64,000 nt of DNA from Pseudovibrio sp000156235 (GCF_000156235.1 NZ_DS996805.1:496001-560000); one strand, 5' to 3'; shown: positions 1 to 8,571, counted from the stretch's first letter. Translations and numbers: made by a program. The notes: a model not told the origin generated them from the letters alone.

Positions 1-1064
1 TCTCCATCTCGCATCACCGCACGTGAAAAAATCATTATCGAGTCCAAGGTATTCTGTACTTGATCCAAACGAGCTGAAATTTGATGTCTCGCCGTATCTG
101 GTTTGATTGCTTCACTAAGCCTTTTAACCCCGGATAAAGGCCCCTTTAAATCATGAGCAAGACTGCGCAAAAGGCCGACTTGATAGTCGACAGCCAATGA
201 AACACGCTCATTCATACGGTTAAATGACTTGATGATTTCTCGGGTATCACGAGGTCCTTCTACAGCCAAAATGGAAGTAGTCTCACCACGGCCAAGCCGT
301 TCTGCTTCATGTGAAAGACGCCAAAAGGGCCTCATAACGCGCCGGCTGATCAAGAAAATGACTACTGCTATTAAAAGAGAAATGAGGCTCGAGATGATAA
401 GATTTGTGTAGGCGACATTGATCGGTGGCAAACGTCTAAGATGATAGACTGTTAGCCACTCACCAGTCGCATCATGGCGTAATGCTATCCTGTGCACTTC
501 TGCACGTGGCTGAAGTCGAAAAAAATCCAGAAGGCTCTCTGGTGAAATCGGTTTCTCCTCAAAGACCCATCTTGGGGCTGTTTTCCAGTCAAGCTCATGT
601 GCAAAGAGGGTACGTGGAGGTTCTCCAAGACCTAATATAGGTGACTGATTTGCCTTCATTCCAGGGGGCGGAGGAGGAGTTGGAAAGCCACGTTCTGTCA
701 CAATCACTTCTGAAACTGGCAGCCCCGCAAGGTTATACCAAGAAAGTGCTTCAGCCTCTATATCAGGGCGTCGCTTGTCACCTTCAAGAAGTGCTCGCGG
801 AGTTCCCCATTCTACATGGACAGTTAAATTAGATAGGGTTTGCGTATATCTGACACGTTGGTTTTCTGGCAGGGCTAGAGCTCCACGAAATGACCTCCCT
901 GCCAGTGTAAAGTGAAGGCTTTTTTGACCAGCTGATACAAACTGTACATCAGCTATACGTGCTACAATCACATTTACGAGCTGAATTGCCATTACCAGCC
1001 CAATAACCAGTAACATTAGCTGTTGACCAAGAGTAAAACGGGCTAAAAACCTCATTGATTTCAT
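1..1064 (-). CDS. Sensor histidine kinase, C-terminus cut by window edge
   Basis: Membrane sensor kinase of a two-component system. Reading the minus strand from an ATG at 1064 gives an open frame of about 354 codons that runs off the left edge, so the ATP-binding domain is not in view. Order: membrane segment at about residues 5-35, an extracytoplasmic region of about 180 residues, a second membrane segment at about 220-240, a HAMP-like linker, then a HisKA H-box LAHDLKGPLSG with the phospho-accepting His at about residue 304. The divergent response regulator 91 nt away is its probable partner. The sensed signal cannot be read from the sequence. The family call is firm; the pairing is inferred from adjacency. 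Confidence 0.88.
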   Translation of the reverse strand, partial: MKSMRFLARFTLGQQLMLLVIGLVMAIQLVNVIVARIADVQFVSAGQKSLHFTLAGRSFRGALALPENQRVRYTQTLSNLTVHVEWGTPRALLEGDKRRPDIEAEALSWYNLAGLPVSEVIVTERGFPTPPPPPGMKANQSPILGLGEPPRTLFAHELDWKTAPRWVFEEKPISPESLLDFFRLQPRAEVHRIALRHDATGEWLTVYHLRRLPPINVAYTNLIISSLISLLIAVVIFLISRRVMRPFWRLSHEAERLGRGETTSILAVEGPRDTREIIKSFNRMNERVSLAVDYQVGLLRSLAHDLKGPLSGVKRLSEAIKPDTARHQISARLDQVQNTLDSIMIFSRAVMRDG

Positions 1065-1155
1065 TTAACTATCTCGACATTGGGACAAGTTGACGCAAAG
1101 ATGCTACAATATATGCGTGCTGCAAAGTCAAATGATTATCTGAGGTTTATACTGG

Positions 1156-1848
1156 ATGAGCGAGAGTATTTTGATCGTAGACGATGATCACATTCTCGGA
1201 GAAGAGTTAGAAGCAGCCTTGTCCAATGTTGGCTATTCGACCCATCGCACGACGAGTGTTCCAGAGGCTCGGCAGGTTTGGAACAAGACAAAAATCGATC
1301 TCTGCTTTGTCGATATCGTAATGCCTGGCCCTTCAGGAAAAGTGTTTTGCCGCGAAATTAGAGAACGCTCTGATACTGCTATCATTATGATGAGCTCACT
1401 CAGTGATCAGGACACAATCATAGCATTGCTTGACATTGGCGCTGATGATTACATCGTCAAACCATTCGCTTTCGCAGAGATCATGGCACGCGCACGTGCC
1501 GTGCTACGTCGTCGCAAAGATCACACTCAACAGCACACAACCTCTACAATGGAGTTTGGTGATTGGACATTCGATCTTCAGCTTCGCCGTCTGTCTAACA
1601 TTAAAGGACTCACCGTGCCTCTCACACAAAGTGAAGCAACGGTCCTTCGTTTTTTTGCGCAAAGTCCCGGCGTTGTTTTTTCCCGAGAAGACATTCTAGC
1701 TGTTGCCAGAACACGCCAGCACGCTGGCAAAGACGATCGCTCTGTAGATACCTTAATCAAGCGCTTGCGACGAAAAATCGAAGTTGAACCTTCAAACCCA
1801 ATGCACATTCTGACCGAATGGGGTAAGGGCTATACGTTCCAGAATTGA
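1156..1848 (+). CDS. OmpR-family response regulator
   Basis: DNA-binding response regulator of 230 residues. The receiver domain covers about residues 3-117, with the acidic pocket D9-D11, phospho-acceptor D53 in VDIVMPG, and the conserved Lys in IVKPF. A winged-helix effector follows at about 135-228, ending in the family-typical WGKGYTF. Transcribed divergently from the sensor kinase across a 91-nt gap, so the two probably share a control region and may be autoregulated (inference). No promoter was assigned. Targets are unknown. Confidence 0.93.
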   Translation: MSESILIVDDDHILGEELEAALSNVGYSTHRTTSVPEARQVWNKTKIDLCFVDIVMPGPSGKVFCREIRERSDTAIIMMSSLSDQDTIIALLDIGADDYIVKPFAFAEIMARARAVLRRRKDHTQQHTTSTMEFGDWTFDLQLRRLSNIKGLTVPLTQSEATVLRFFAQSPGVVFSREDILAVARTRQHAGKDDRSVDTLIKRLRRKIEVEPSNPMHILTEWGKGYTFQN

Positions 1849-2324
1849 CCAGATGCAAAAAATAAGATCTGCATAATCCCCAATCAGGAGTTCGCCACAA
1901 CTTCTCTTCCAATGATCCTGATCTGTTGTCTCAAGAACTGCTTTTTGGCAGTTAGAGAGCTTTCCAGAAGTTGTGACCCTGCTTAGAGGAAGTCACACTC
2001 AATTTCAGACAGAAAGCCTCTCGATAGAAATTACATATCAAATAAGGCGTTTTAAAACTCATTAAAGCTTGGTGAGGGCCATAGTTTACAGAACTCAGAG
2101 CACCATCAATTCGAGCCGGTCGCAATCCATGATGGAAGTGGTCGAATGGCAGCTCCTGGCCCTCAGCGCCAAGCGGATTAAAGCCAACTCCAAGTTGACA
2201 TCACGCTTTGTATAGGCTGCCCCGTGATTAAGCGAATAGCGGCTATTGGTCAGTTGGGTAAGCTTAAATCGCTCATAAAGGCTACTGCGAAACCTTCAGC
2301 TGTGACTACCTCAATCTCAGCTAA
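1849..2324. other. Non-coding stretch after the response regulator
   Basis: About 475 nt without a convincing gene. Short frames here lack ribosome-binding sites and recognisable motifs. The right half grades into the decayed transposase remnant, so this may be degraded mobile-element DNA. Confidence 0.5.
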
Positions 2325-2631
2325 CAGTCTTTCAACATATCTACGATCAGACGATCCTCATCCGCTTGCCCACTCAGTGAACAACGCTGCGTGGGTCGGA
2401 GTTGACCAAGGACGCGGCAAACACGTCGCTCGAAAATTTTAGTTTGGTGAGAACAGGGTTGATGCAGGCCCGGCGATGGGACGGGCTTAGAAGTTTCCCT
2501 TGGCAGCCTCAGTGAGGATCAGTTTGTTCAGTGTCAAATCATCGACAACGCGGCATCGCTTGTCCTGTAAAGACTTTTATCTGTCGCGGCTTAATGACAA
2601 TCTCCTCTGGCTTTGGTCTCTTGCTTCCCAT
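2325..2631 (-). pseudogene. Decayed IS3-family transposase (OrfA/OrfB remnant)
   Basis: Minus-strand remnant of an IS3-type insertion sequence. From an ATG at 2631 the frame reads MGSKRPKPEEIVIKPRQIKV, close to the N-terminus of the OrfA class that starts KRHKPEEIVAKLRQ. After a frame change comes DLTLNKLILTEAAKGNF, the usual end of OrfA. In another frame comes FERRVCRVLGQLRPTQR, the usual start of OrfB. Most of the helix-turn-helix middle of OrfA and nearly all of OrfB, including the DDE catalytic core, are missing. It is dead. No clear terminal inverted repeats or target duplication were found. Confidence 0.75.
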
Positions 2632-3116
2632 ATCTGATCCGTCACTTTCCTAATCATAAACTTGGACCACATCTGTGGGGGAGGCTCGCAACAAGATCCT
2701 AAGTGACCAGATCAAACACTCACGTTTCTTACCAGCAAAGGTGAATGCTTTTGGCAATGCGGTAGAGCGAGCCTCTCCGCTGTTGAGACCAAAGCGGATC
2801 CAAGTACTGAAGAAGGCGATGAGGTTAAAGCGACTGATTTGTCTGGATTTGATTTAGTCTTTTTCCTTTCAAGACATCGCGGGTCCTTCCCAGGTCTTTA
2901 CCTGCCTACGGGTAGTTCGGAACCACGGCGCGAGCGGCTATGTGGTTTTCGCGAGGGCTTGATGTTTATGTTCATGTTGTTGTTCTCACTTTACATCGTC
3001 TAGTTTGGCCCAGTTAATCCCATGGGTTTGTGGAGGAATTCAGTTTCCCTGCATTGACACCTTGTCTCATACATCGCATGGTCAGCTTGAGGCGTCAGAA
3101 CCTCGGTAACACGGCA
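2632..3116. other. Non-coding stretch between IS remnant and C4-like RNA
   Basis: About 485 nt with no supported gene. Frames are short and broken on both strands. It lies between the IS remnant and a structured RNA of a phage-associated family, so it is probably part of a decayed mobile or prophage region (inference). Confidence 0.45.
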
Positions 3117-3143
3117 CCGCAGCCGTTTTCTGCGGTCTTTTTG
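3117..3143 (+). terminator. Intrinsic terminator-like hairpin
   Basis: Six-base-pair stem CCGCAG/CTGCGG (3117-3122 with 3130-3135) followed by TCTTTTTG. It sits just before the C4-like RNA and would insulate it from upstream reading. Confidence 0.5.
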
Positions 3144-3320
3144 TGTCTGGAGTTAGCTCTCCAAACGCAACTCTCGCTTATGGGCGGGAGGGCGGTGAAT
3201 ACAATACCCTTCACGGGGGAATAAGCCCGCCTGCGTTACCAGGTTCTGAACCTCCCGCTCACCAGTGGGCCATCAGAAGCCTTCTGTTGAGTGGTTTGTT
3301 CAACAAACCTGTAACGGAGG
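3144..3320 (+). ncRNA. C4-type antisense RNA candidate
   Basis: The segment resembles the C4 antisense RNA family of phages P1 and P7. A perfect 8-bp stem pairs GCGGGAGG (3184-3191) with CCTCCCGC (3251-3258). Inside it GTGAA (3195-3199) pairs with TTCAC (3210-3214). The single-stranded part holds CGTTACCAGGTT (3234-3245). That stretch is complementary, with one bulged C, to AACCTGTAACG (3306-3316), which runs into the ribosome-binding site of the next gene, and three more pairs reach the GG at 3319-3320. A second hairpin, GGTTTG/CAAACC (3293-3298 with 3304-3309), could hide the same target. Family knowledge: C4 RNAs block translation of a downstream gene by this kind of pairing. The family call is from memory of the consensus, and the exact ends are uncertain. 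Confidence 0.6.
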
Positions 3321-3324
3321 TTTT

Positions 3325-3591
3325 ATGATGACTGATACTGGTAAAGAGAAATGTGCCCATACGTCCCTTCGCAATGAAGTGGATCAGCTTAGCCTCACAG
3401 CCAACCACCTCAAAAATCTAGTTTATTCTATGAGTGTGGTTCTGAGCGAACGTATGGAGCACACACAGGAATATGAAGCGTTGCTGACGCTGTTTGATAC
3501 TGTGCGCAATCACATTGAAGATGTGCAGGGAAGTAGCGAGAAAATCTCCGAGCTGCTCGAACCTTGCGCGCTGGAAGTCTCCAAAGACTAA
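3325..3591 (+). CDS. Small acidic helical protein downstream of C4-like RNA
   Basis: An 88-residue protein of unknown function. The ATG at 3325 is chosen because CGGAGG (3315-3320) precedes it at good spacing; an upstream in-frame start at 3265 would fall inside the RNA structure. The protein looks soluble and mostly helical, with an acidic C-terminal half and no signal peptide or membrane segment. Its ribosome-binding site is the apparent target of the antisense segment at 3234-3245, so translation may be repressed by the upstream RNA (inference). It sits in an accessory pocket beside an IS remnant and a tRNA gene. No family is recognised. Confidence 0.72.
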   Translation: MMTDTGKEKCAHTSLRNEVDQLSLTANHLKNLVYSMSVVLSERMEHTQEYEALLTLFDTVRNHIEDVQGSSEKISELLEPCALEVSKD

Positions 3592-3921
3592 TAATACGGA
3601 ATGAAGAGAGGCATTGCCTCTCACGGAATATTCTGGCTTGGGAAGCGTGAGGCTTCTCAGGCCTTTTTAGATGTTCGCTTCAAGCAGATCTGCCCTTTAT
3701 CAAAAGCACTAAAATTGCGCTCTGACGATAAGTAACAGTTCTCTGACGGCTTTTCAGCGCTCCAACTTTATGGGAAGCCTGCGTATTGACGACCAGTGAC
3801 GACATTAACAGCTTTTCCAGAATTAATTTGAAAGGGTACTTGCAGGAGCTGAGAGAGGTGAAATCGTGCTTTCAAACGCTCTCATTTGCTTACATAGTGC
3901 TGACACAAGGCACAAAAGCAA
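3592..3921. other. Non-coding stretch with two hairpins
   Basis: No gene is seen. GAGAGGC/GCCTCTC (3606-3612 with 3616-3622) forms a hairpin without a T-run. A second stem, GAAGC/GCTTC, near 3642-3656 is followed by TCAGGCCTTTTT and may terminate the preceding small gene. Confidence 0.4.
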
Positions 3922-3943
3922 AAAGCTCCCAGTAGGGAGCTTT
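3922..3943 (-). terminator. Intrinsic terminator of tRNA-Lys
   Basis: Nine-base-pair stem AAAGCTCCC/GGGAGCTTT with a four-base loop. In the minus direction it continues into TTTTGCTTTT. It lies about 30 nt past the 3' end of the tRNA gene. Confidence 0.75.
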
Positions 3944-3974
3944 GCTAAACCTCTTTATATACCATGAGGTTAAA

Positions 3975-4050
3975 TGGTGAGCCCGCACGGGTTCGAACCG
4001 TGGACCTACTGATTAAAAGTCAGTTGCTCTACCAGCTGAGCTACGGGCTC
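3975..4050 (-). tRNA. tRNA-Lys(UUU), CCA encoded
   Basis: The minus strand from 4050 to 3975 folds as a 76-nt tRNA. The acceptor starts GAGCCCG and ends CGGGCTC, the D-arm has AGCTCAGCTGGTAGAGC, the anticodon loop is CTTTTAA with TTT at 4015-4017, and the T-arm holds GGTTCGAACC. The discriminator is A, and the CCA end is in the gene (3975-3977). tRNA genes are common insertion points for mobile elements, which fits the IS remnant and C4-like RNA on its 3' side, but no duplicated 3' end (attachment-site copy) was found. Confidence 0.97.
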
Positions 4051-4825
4051 TTGGGCGGTGACCGCTGGGTCGCTGCCTGTGAGGGGTCTTCTAAGGATTG
4101 CAGGGGCTTAGCGCAAGAGCTTTTTTTCATTTTCCACACAGTGCGTTTTTTAGGCTTTTTGACCGTTCTTATGTTGAGAGAGCGATGTGATTGCTGAAGT
4201 GCATTAAACTGAGAAGGCGGAGAGTGAAATGATGTTTGGTTGAGCGCTCTCTATATGAACGACATATGGGCGACCTCTGTTCTCATGTCGGCAGAGTGTA
4301 GGGTGCGGTGCACAAATTGCGCGTTGGGCTATGATCTGCTCTTGAGGAGGTGACTGCTGCAATCATTTCAGTCATCCATTGGTTTTGGGGGTATTATTAG
4401 TTCTCTAGGTGAAATAACGTAGGATTGCTGCTTAAAATGAGGCGTGATACTTCACAAAATCTGTAATACCTTAGTATACTATTTTGTGGAAGCAATCGGC
4501 AGTTTGCTGGTGTATCACCTGAATTTTGGCAGTTTTTCGTGAAATATCTGTGGGGCTTTCGCGTGTGCGAAATGCTCATGTATCTGAAAAAGTATTTTTG
4601 AATCAGTTTGTTAGGTGAAATGGCGTGCGGCTTGGACGTCACCGGCAGTTTTGAGAGTTTACTGGTAATCCAAGCAATAGATGTGTACGTATTTCACCGC
4701 TTTTGGCATCATTCATTCTGTGCCAGTGGGAAATAGGCGTGTCTGATGGTTAAAATGCCAAGATTTCCTATTCGCGATACCGTGAGTTACGGGATCGCGC
4801 AATTACAACTTAAGTGGAGGTTCGT
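4051..4825. promoter_or_regulatory. Long leader before TRAP genes, with inverted repeats
   Basis: About 775 nt with no convincing gene. Two structures stand out. CACAAAAT (4453-4460) and ATTTTGTG (4481-4488) form a perfect 8-bp inverted repeat around a 20-nt centre. CGCGAT-a-CCGT (4773-4783) pairs with ACGG-g-ATCGCG (4789-4799) around a five-base loop. This second hairpin ends 27 nt before the TAXI receptor start, so it could affect its translation or expression (inference). Short GGTGAAAT-like and GGCAGTTT elements recur at irregular spacing. No promoter could be assigned with confidence. Confidence 0.4.
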
Positions 4826-5785
4826 ATGAAACTTAGCAATGTTGCAGTTGGAGCTGCGCTGATTGCGGTTAGCGTTGCAACTGGAGCTTCGGCAGAAAAT
4901 CGTTTCGTATCCATCGGCACCGGCGGTGTTACCGGTGTTTACTACCCAACCGGTGGTGCGATCTGTCGTCTTGTAAACAAGACCCGTAAAGAGCACGGCA
5001 TCCGTTGTTCTGTAGAATCCACTGGTGGTTCTGTTTACAACATCAACACCATTCAGAATGGTGAGCTTGAGTTTGGTGTTGCTCAGTCTGACGTTCAGGC
5101 GAACGCATACGAAGGTCGCTCCCAGTGGGACGGCAAGCCATTCGGCGAGCTGCGCTCCGTATTCTCCGTACACCCTGAGCCAGTAACAATGCTTGCTGCT
5201 AAAGGTTCCGGCGTAAACAACTACACCGACCTGAAGGGCAAAAAAGTCAACATCGGTAACCCAGGTTCCGGTCAGTATGCGACTTGGCAGCTTCTTGAAA
5301 AAGAAGGCATTGTGAACAAGGGCGATCTGGCTCTGGCAACCGAGCTGAAGTCCGCTGAAGCTGGTGCTGCACTTTGTGACGGCAAGATCGACGCTTACTA
5401 CTGGCTGGTGGGTCACCCATCCGCATCTACTCAGGAAACTGTAAGCACCTGTGATGCGCAGCTGGTGAACGTTGAAGGTAAAGCAATCGACGATCTGGTC
5501 GACAAATACTCCTTCTACCGTAAAGCAACTATCCCTGCAGGCATGTACAACAACGCAGAAGACATCAACACCTTTGGTGTTGGCGCAACTTTCGTGTCTT
5601 CCGCTGCTGTGCCTAACGATGTTGTTTACACCATCGTGAAGTCCGTATTCGAAAACTTCGATGACTTCAAAAAGCTGCACCCAGCATTCAAAAACCTGAA
5701 AGAAGAAGAGATGATTAAGGATTCCCTGACAGCTCCTCTGCATGACGGTGCGGTTAAGTACTACAAAGAACGCGGCTGGATGTAA
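4826..5785 (+). CDS. TAXI-family TRAP transporter solute receptor
   Basis: Periplasmic substrate-binding protein of a TAXI-type TRAP transporter, 319 residues. The ATG at 4826 follows GGAGG (4816-4820); a GTG 12 nt earlier is part of the same ribosome-binding site and is rejected. Residues 1-23 form a signal peptide ending ASA before ENRF. The mature protein starts with the family hallmark SIGTGGVTGVYYPTGGAIC, followed by a QSDV motif and a GNPGSGQYATW stretch typical of these receptors. The fused permease follows after a terminator, so the receptor is probably made in excess. TAXI receptors bind small carboxylates or amino acids; the ligand here is unknown. Confidence 0.93.
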   Translation: MKLSNVAVGAALIAVSVATGASAENRFVSIGTGGVTGVYYPTGGAICRLVNKTRKEHGIRCSVESTGGSVYNINTIQNGELEFGVAQSDVQANAYEGRSQWDGKPFGELRSVFSVHPEPVTMLAAKGSGVNNYTDLKGKKVNIGNPGSGQYATWQLLEKEGIVNKGDLALATELKSAEAGAALCDGKIDAYYWLVGHPSASTQETVSTCDAQLVNVEGKAIDDLVDKYSFYRKATIPAGMYNNAEDINTFGVGATFVSSAAVPNDVVYTIVKSVFENFDDFKKLHPAFKNLKEEEMIKDSLTAPLHDGAVKYYKERGWM

Positions 5786-5803
5786 TCTATCCGGTTTTTC
5801 TAT

Positions 5804-5834
5804 AATGCGGGGCGGCTCTAGCCCCGCATTTTTT
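5804..5834 (+). terminator. Intrinsic terminator after TAXI receptor
   Basis: Ten-base-pair stem AATGCGGGGC/GCCCCGCATT followed by TTTT. Lying between receptor and permease, it could act as a partial terminator and set a receptor-to-permease excess. Confidence 0.85.
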
Positions 5835-5913
5835 GGTTTTCTATGAGATTTAGTAGGTTTCTTGCTCTGCCTTTACAGCTAAGGCAAAGGGGGAACTGTA
5901 TTTGGGGGTGCGA

Positions 5914-8529
5914 ATGAGTCCAGAACGACACAAGGCGCAAGTTGATGCGCAGGAACTGGTCGCTCAGGCAGATACCGGTGCACGAAGCCTTTCTGGCGGC
6001 TTAGGCACAATGATTGCGGCCATTGCCTTTTTCTGGTCTGTTTTTCAGCTCTACGTGGCGTCGAATGTTCCGTTTTGGCTGAATGATACCTTTGGCATCA
6101 ATCTCATCTTCAACAACTCTGCAGTCAGAAACATTCACCTGGCCTTTGGTCTGGTGCTTGCAGCTTTTGCATACCCTCTGTTTTCCCGCAGCCCGCGTCA
6201 CACCATACCGTGGTATGACTGGGTCCTTGCATTTTTAGGTGCTGCGGCTTGTCTCTACCTTGTGATCATGCGGTCTGAAATCGCTAATCGCGCCGGTCTT
6301 CCAACTCAGATGGATCTGATTGTGGCCACCACTGGCCTGACTGTGCTTGCGATCGCGGTTTACCGCAGCCTTGGTCTGCCGCTTGTGATCGTTGCGGCGA
6401 TCTTTGTCGGCTATGCCATGTTCGGCAACTCTTCCTTCCTGCCTGAAGTCATTCAGTGGCGTGGTGCTTCCTATGGTAAGGCCATGTGGCACTACTGGAT
6501 CCAGGAGGAGGGCGTCTTTGGTGTTGCTGTCGGCGTCTCGGCTTCCATGATCTTCCTGTTCGTTCTCTTTGGCTCTCTGCTGGAGAAGGCGGGTGCAGGT
6601 AACTATTTCATCAAGGCAGCGTTCGCGCTTCTCGGTCACCTGCGTGGTGGTCCGGCGAAAGCGGCGGTTCTTGCTTCTGCGATGAGCGGTCTTTATTCCG
6701 GTTCTTCCATCGCGAACGTTGTGACCACAGGTACCTTTACTATTCCGCTGATGAAGCGCACCGGCTTCCCGGCTGAAAAGGCGGGTGCTGTTGAGGTTGC
6801 GTCTTCCGTGAATGGTCAGTTGATGCCACCTGTGATGGGTGCTGCAGCATTCCTGATCGCGGAGTTCACCGGTACCAGTTACCATCAGGTCGTTATTCAC
6901 GCCTTCATTCCAGCGGTAATCTCTTACATCGCTCTGGTGTATATCGTTCACCTTGAAGCGCTGAAGATGAACCTGAAAGGCCTGCCTAAGCCACCTGTGC
7001 ATGTCACTGTGATGCAGCGTTTGATCGGCGTTCTGACCGGCTTTATCGGTATCACTATTGTTGGTGCTGCAGTTTACTACGGTCTGGGTTGGACTAAGAC
7101 GGCATTCCCGTCTCTGACATTCCCAGTGGTTCTGGCGCTGTTTGCTGCTGGCTATCTCTTCCTAGCTTACATCGCAGCTCAGGTTCCTGACCTTGAGGTG
7201 GATGATCCGAATGCGCCTATCAAGGAGCTGCCGGCTGCTGGTGATGTTGGTCGTACTGGCTACTACTACATTCTGCCGATTGTTGTTCTGATCTGGTGTA
7301 TTCTGGTTGAGCGCTTCTCACCGTCTCTGTCAGCGTTTTATGCGACAATGGCGATGATCTTTATCGTTGTAACCCAACACCCAATCAAAGCTTTCTTCCG
7401 TGGGGAGTCTCAGACTGGCCGCGTATGGCAGGGTATCGTTGATTTTGCTGAAGGCATGATTGGCGGCGCACGCAACATGATCGGTATTGCTGTTGCAACA
7501 GCAGCTGCTGGTATCATCGTGGGTACTGTGTCCCTGACCGGTATGCACCAGATGATTGCTGAACTGGTAGAATTCCTTTCAGGTGGCAATCTACTTGCAA
7601 TGCTGTTCCTCGTCGCTGTGATGAGTTTGATCCTTGGTATGGGTTTGCCTACCACTGCTAACTATCTCGTGGTGTCCTCATTGATGGCACTTGTTGTGGT
7701 GCAGCTTGGTGAGCAGACTGGCTTTATCGTGCCACTGATTGCTGTTCACTTCTTCGTCTTCTACTTCGGCATCATGGCGGATGTGACGCCACCTGTGGGG
7801 CTTGCGGCCTTTGCTGCTGCTGCGATCAGCCGTGGTGATCCGATCAAGACGGGTGTTCAGGGCTTTATCTACTCCTTGCGTACAGCAGCGCTGCCGTTCC
7901 TGTTCATCTTCAACACCGATCTTTTGTTGATCGATGTTGAACCTCTTCAGGCGGTCTTTGTCTTCATTGTCTCTGTGGTGGCGATGATGCTGTTTGCAGC
8001 GGCGACGCAGGGCTACTTCTTTGCCCGTTCCCGTCTTTGGGAATCGCTGGTTCTGCTGCTCGTGGCATTTTCTCTGTTCCGTCCGGGCTTCTGGCTCAAT
8101 CAGGTGCAGGATGAGTACGTAACTGTCACAGGTCCAGCCATTCTTGAGATGGTCAGCGATGCGCAGCCGGGTGAAATAGTGCGTCTTAACCTCGCAGGTC
8201 CGGATTTTGATGACATGGATAAAATCCTGACACTGACATTGCCGCTAACTATTGGAGAAGAGCAGGGTGCTGATGCACGGCTCGAGGCTGCTGGTCTTGT
8301 TACCATGGAAGATGATGGCAAGCTGATCCTCGATGAGCCATTCCCAGGCACAACGTTTGCTGAAAAACTGCAGGGCTTTGATTTTTACGGAGATGTTCCG
8401 GTTTCAATCCTAAGTTCTCAGGTGGAAGCAGAGCGTATGCCGAAGGAATTGTTCTATATTCCTGCGATACTCTTGCTCTTGCTGGTTGTTATGCTTCAAC
8501 GCCGACGCCAAACTCAGCCCGCTTTTTAA
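5914..8529 (+). CDS. TRAP transporter fused permease (4TM/12TM) with C-terminal extension
   Basis: Inner-membrane subunit of the TAXI TRAP transporter, with small (DctQ-like) and large (DctM-like) subunits in one chain of about 871 residues. Many hydrophobic segments run through the protein. GQLMPPVMGAAAF at about residue 300 and GMGLPTTANY near 580 are typical of the large subunit. The last 200 residues form a less hydrophobic tail resembling DUF3394, then one last membrane segment. The ATG at 5914 is preferred over a TTG at 5902; both have a G-rich stretch upstream, so the start is not certain. Sodium-driven uptake is family knowledge. Confidence 0.93.
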   Translation: MSPERHKAQVDAQELVAQADTGARSLSGGLGTMIAAIAFFWSVFQLYVASNVPFWLNDTFGINLIFNNSAVRNIHLAFGLVLAAFAYPLFSRSPRHTIPWYDWVLAFLGAAACLYLVIMRSEIANRAGLPTQMDLIVATTGLTVLAIAVYRSLGLPLVIVAAIFVGYAMFGNSSFLPEVIQWRGASYGKAMWHYWIQEEGVFGVAVGVSASMIFLFVLFGSLLEKAGAGNYFIKAAFALLGHLRGGPAKAAVLASAMSGLYSGSSIANVVTTGTFTIPLMKRTGFPAEKAGAVEVASSVNGQLMPPVMGAAAFLIAEFTGTSYHQVVIHAFIPAVISYIALVYIVHLEALKMNLKGLPKPPVHVTVMQRLIGVLTGFIGITIVGAAVYYGLGWTKTAFPSLTFPVVLALFAAGYLFLAYIAAQVPDLEVDDPNAPIKELPAAGDVGRTGYYYILPIVVLIWCILVERFSPSLSAFYATMAMIFIVVTQHPIKAFFRGESQTGRVWQGIVDFAEGMIGGARNMIGIAVATAAAGIIVGTVSLTGMHQMIAELVEFLSGGNLLAMLFLVAVMSLILGMGLPTTANYLVVSSLMALVVVQLGEQTGFIVPLIAVHFFVFYFGIMADVTPPVGLAAFAAAAISRGDPIKTGVQGFIYSLRTAALPFLFIFNTDLLLIDVEPLQAVFVFIVSVVAMMLFAAATQGYFFARSRLWESLVLLLVAFSLFRPGFWLNQVQDEYVTVTGPAILEMVSDAQPGEIVRLNLAGPDFDDMDKILTLTLPLTIGEEQGADARLEAAGLVTMEDDGKLILDEPFPGTTFAEKLQGFDFYGDVPVSILSSQVEAERMPKELFYIPAILLLLLVVMLQRRRQTQPAF

Positions 8530-8571
8530 GCGGGCTGTGCCATAAAACTATAATTTTTGAGGAGTTGGGAA

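Noticed and set aside
2224..2442. 72-codon plus-strand frame
   Set aside because: Antisense to the IS3 transposase remnant.
3143..3328. 61-codon plus-strand frame over the C4-like RNA
   Set aside because: It lies on the structured RNA; proteins like this are commonly predicted from such RNAs by mistake, and it lacks a ribosome-binding site.
4397..4642. 81-codon minus-strand frame in the leader before the TAXI gene
   Set aside because: No ribosome-binding site, no motif and AT-rich random-looking composition.
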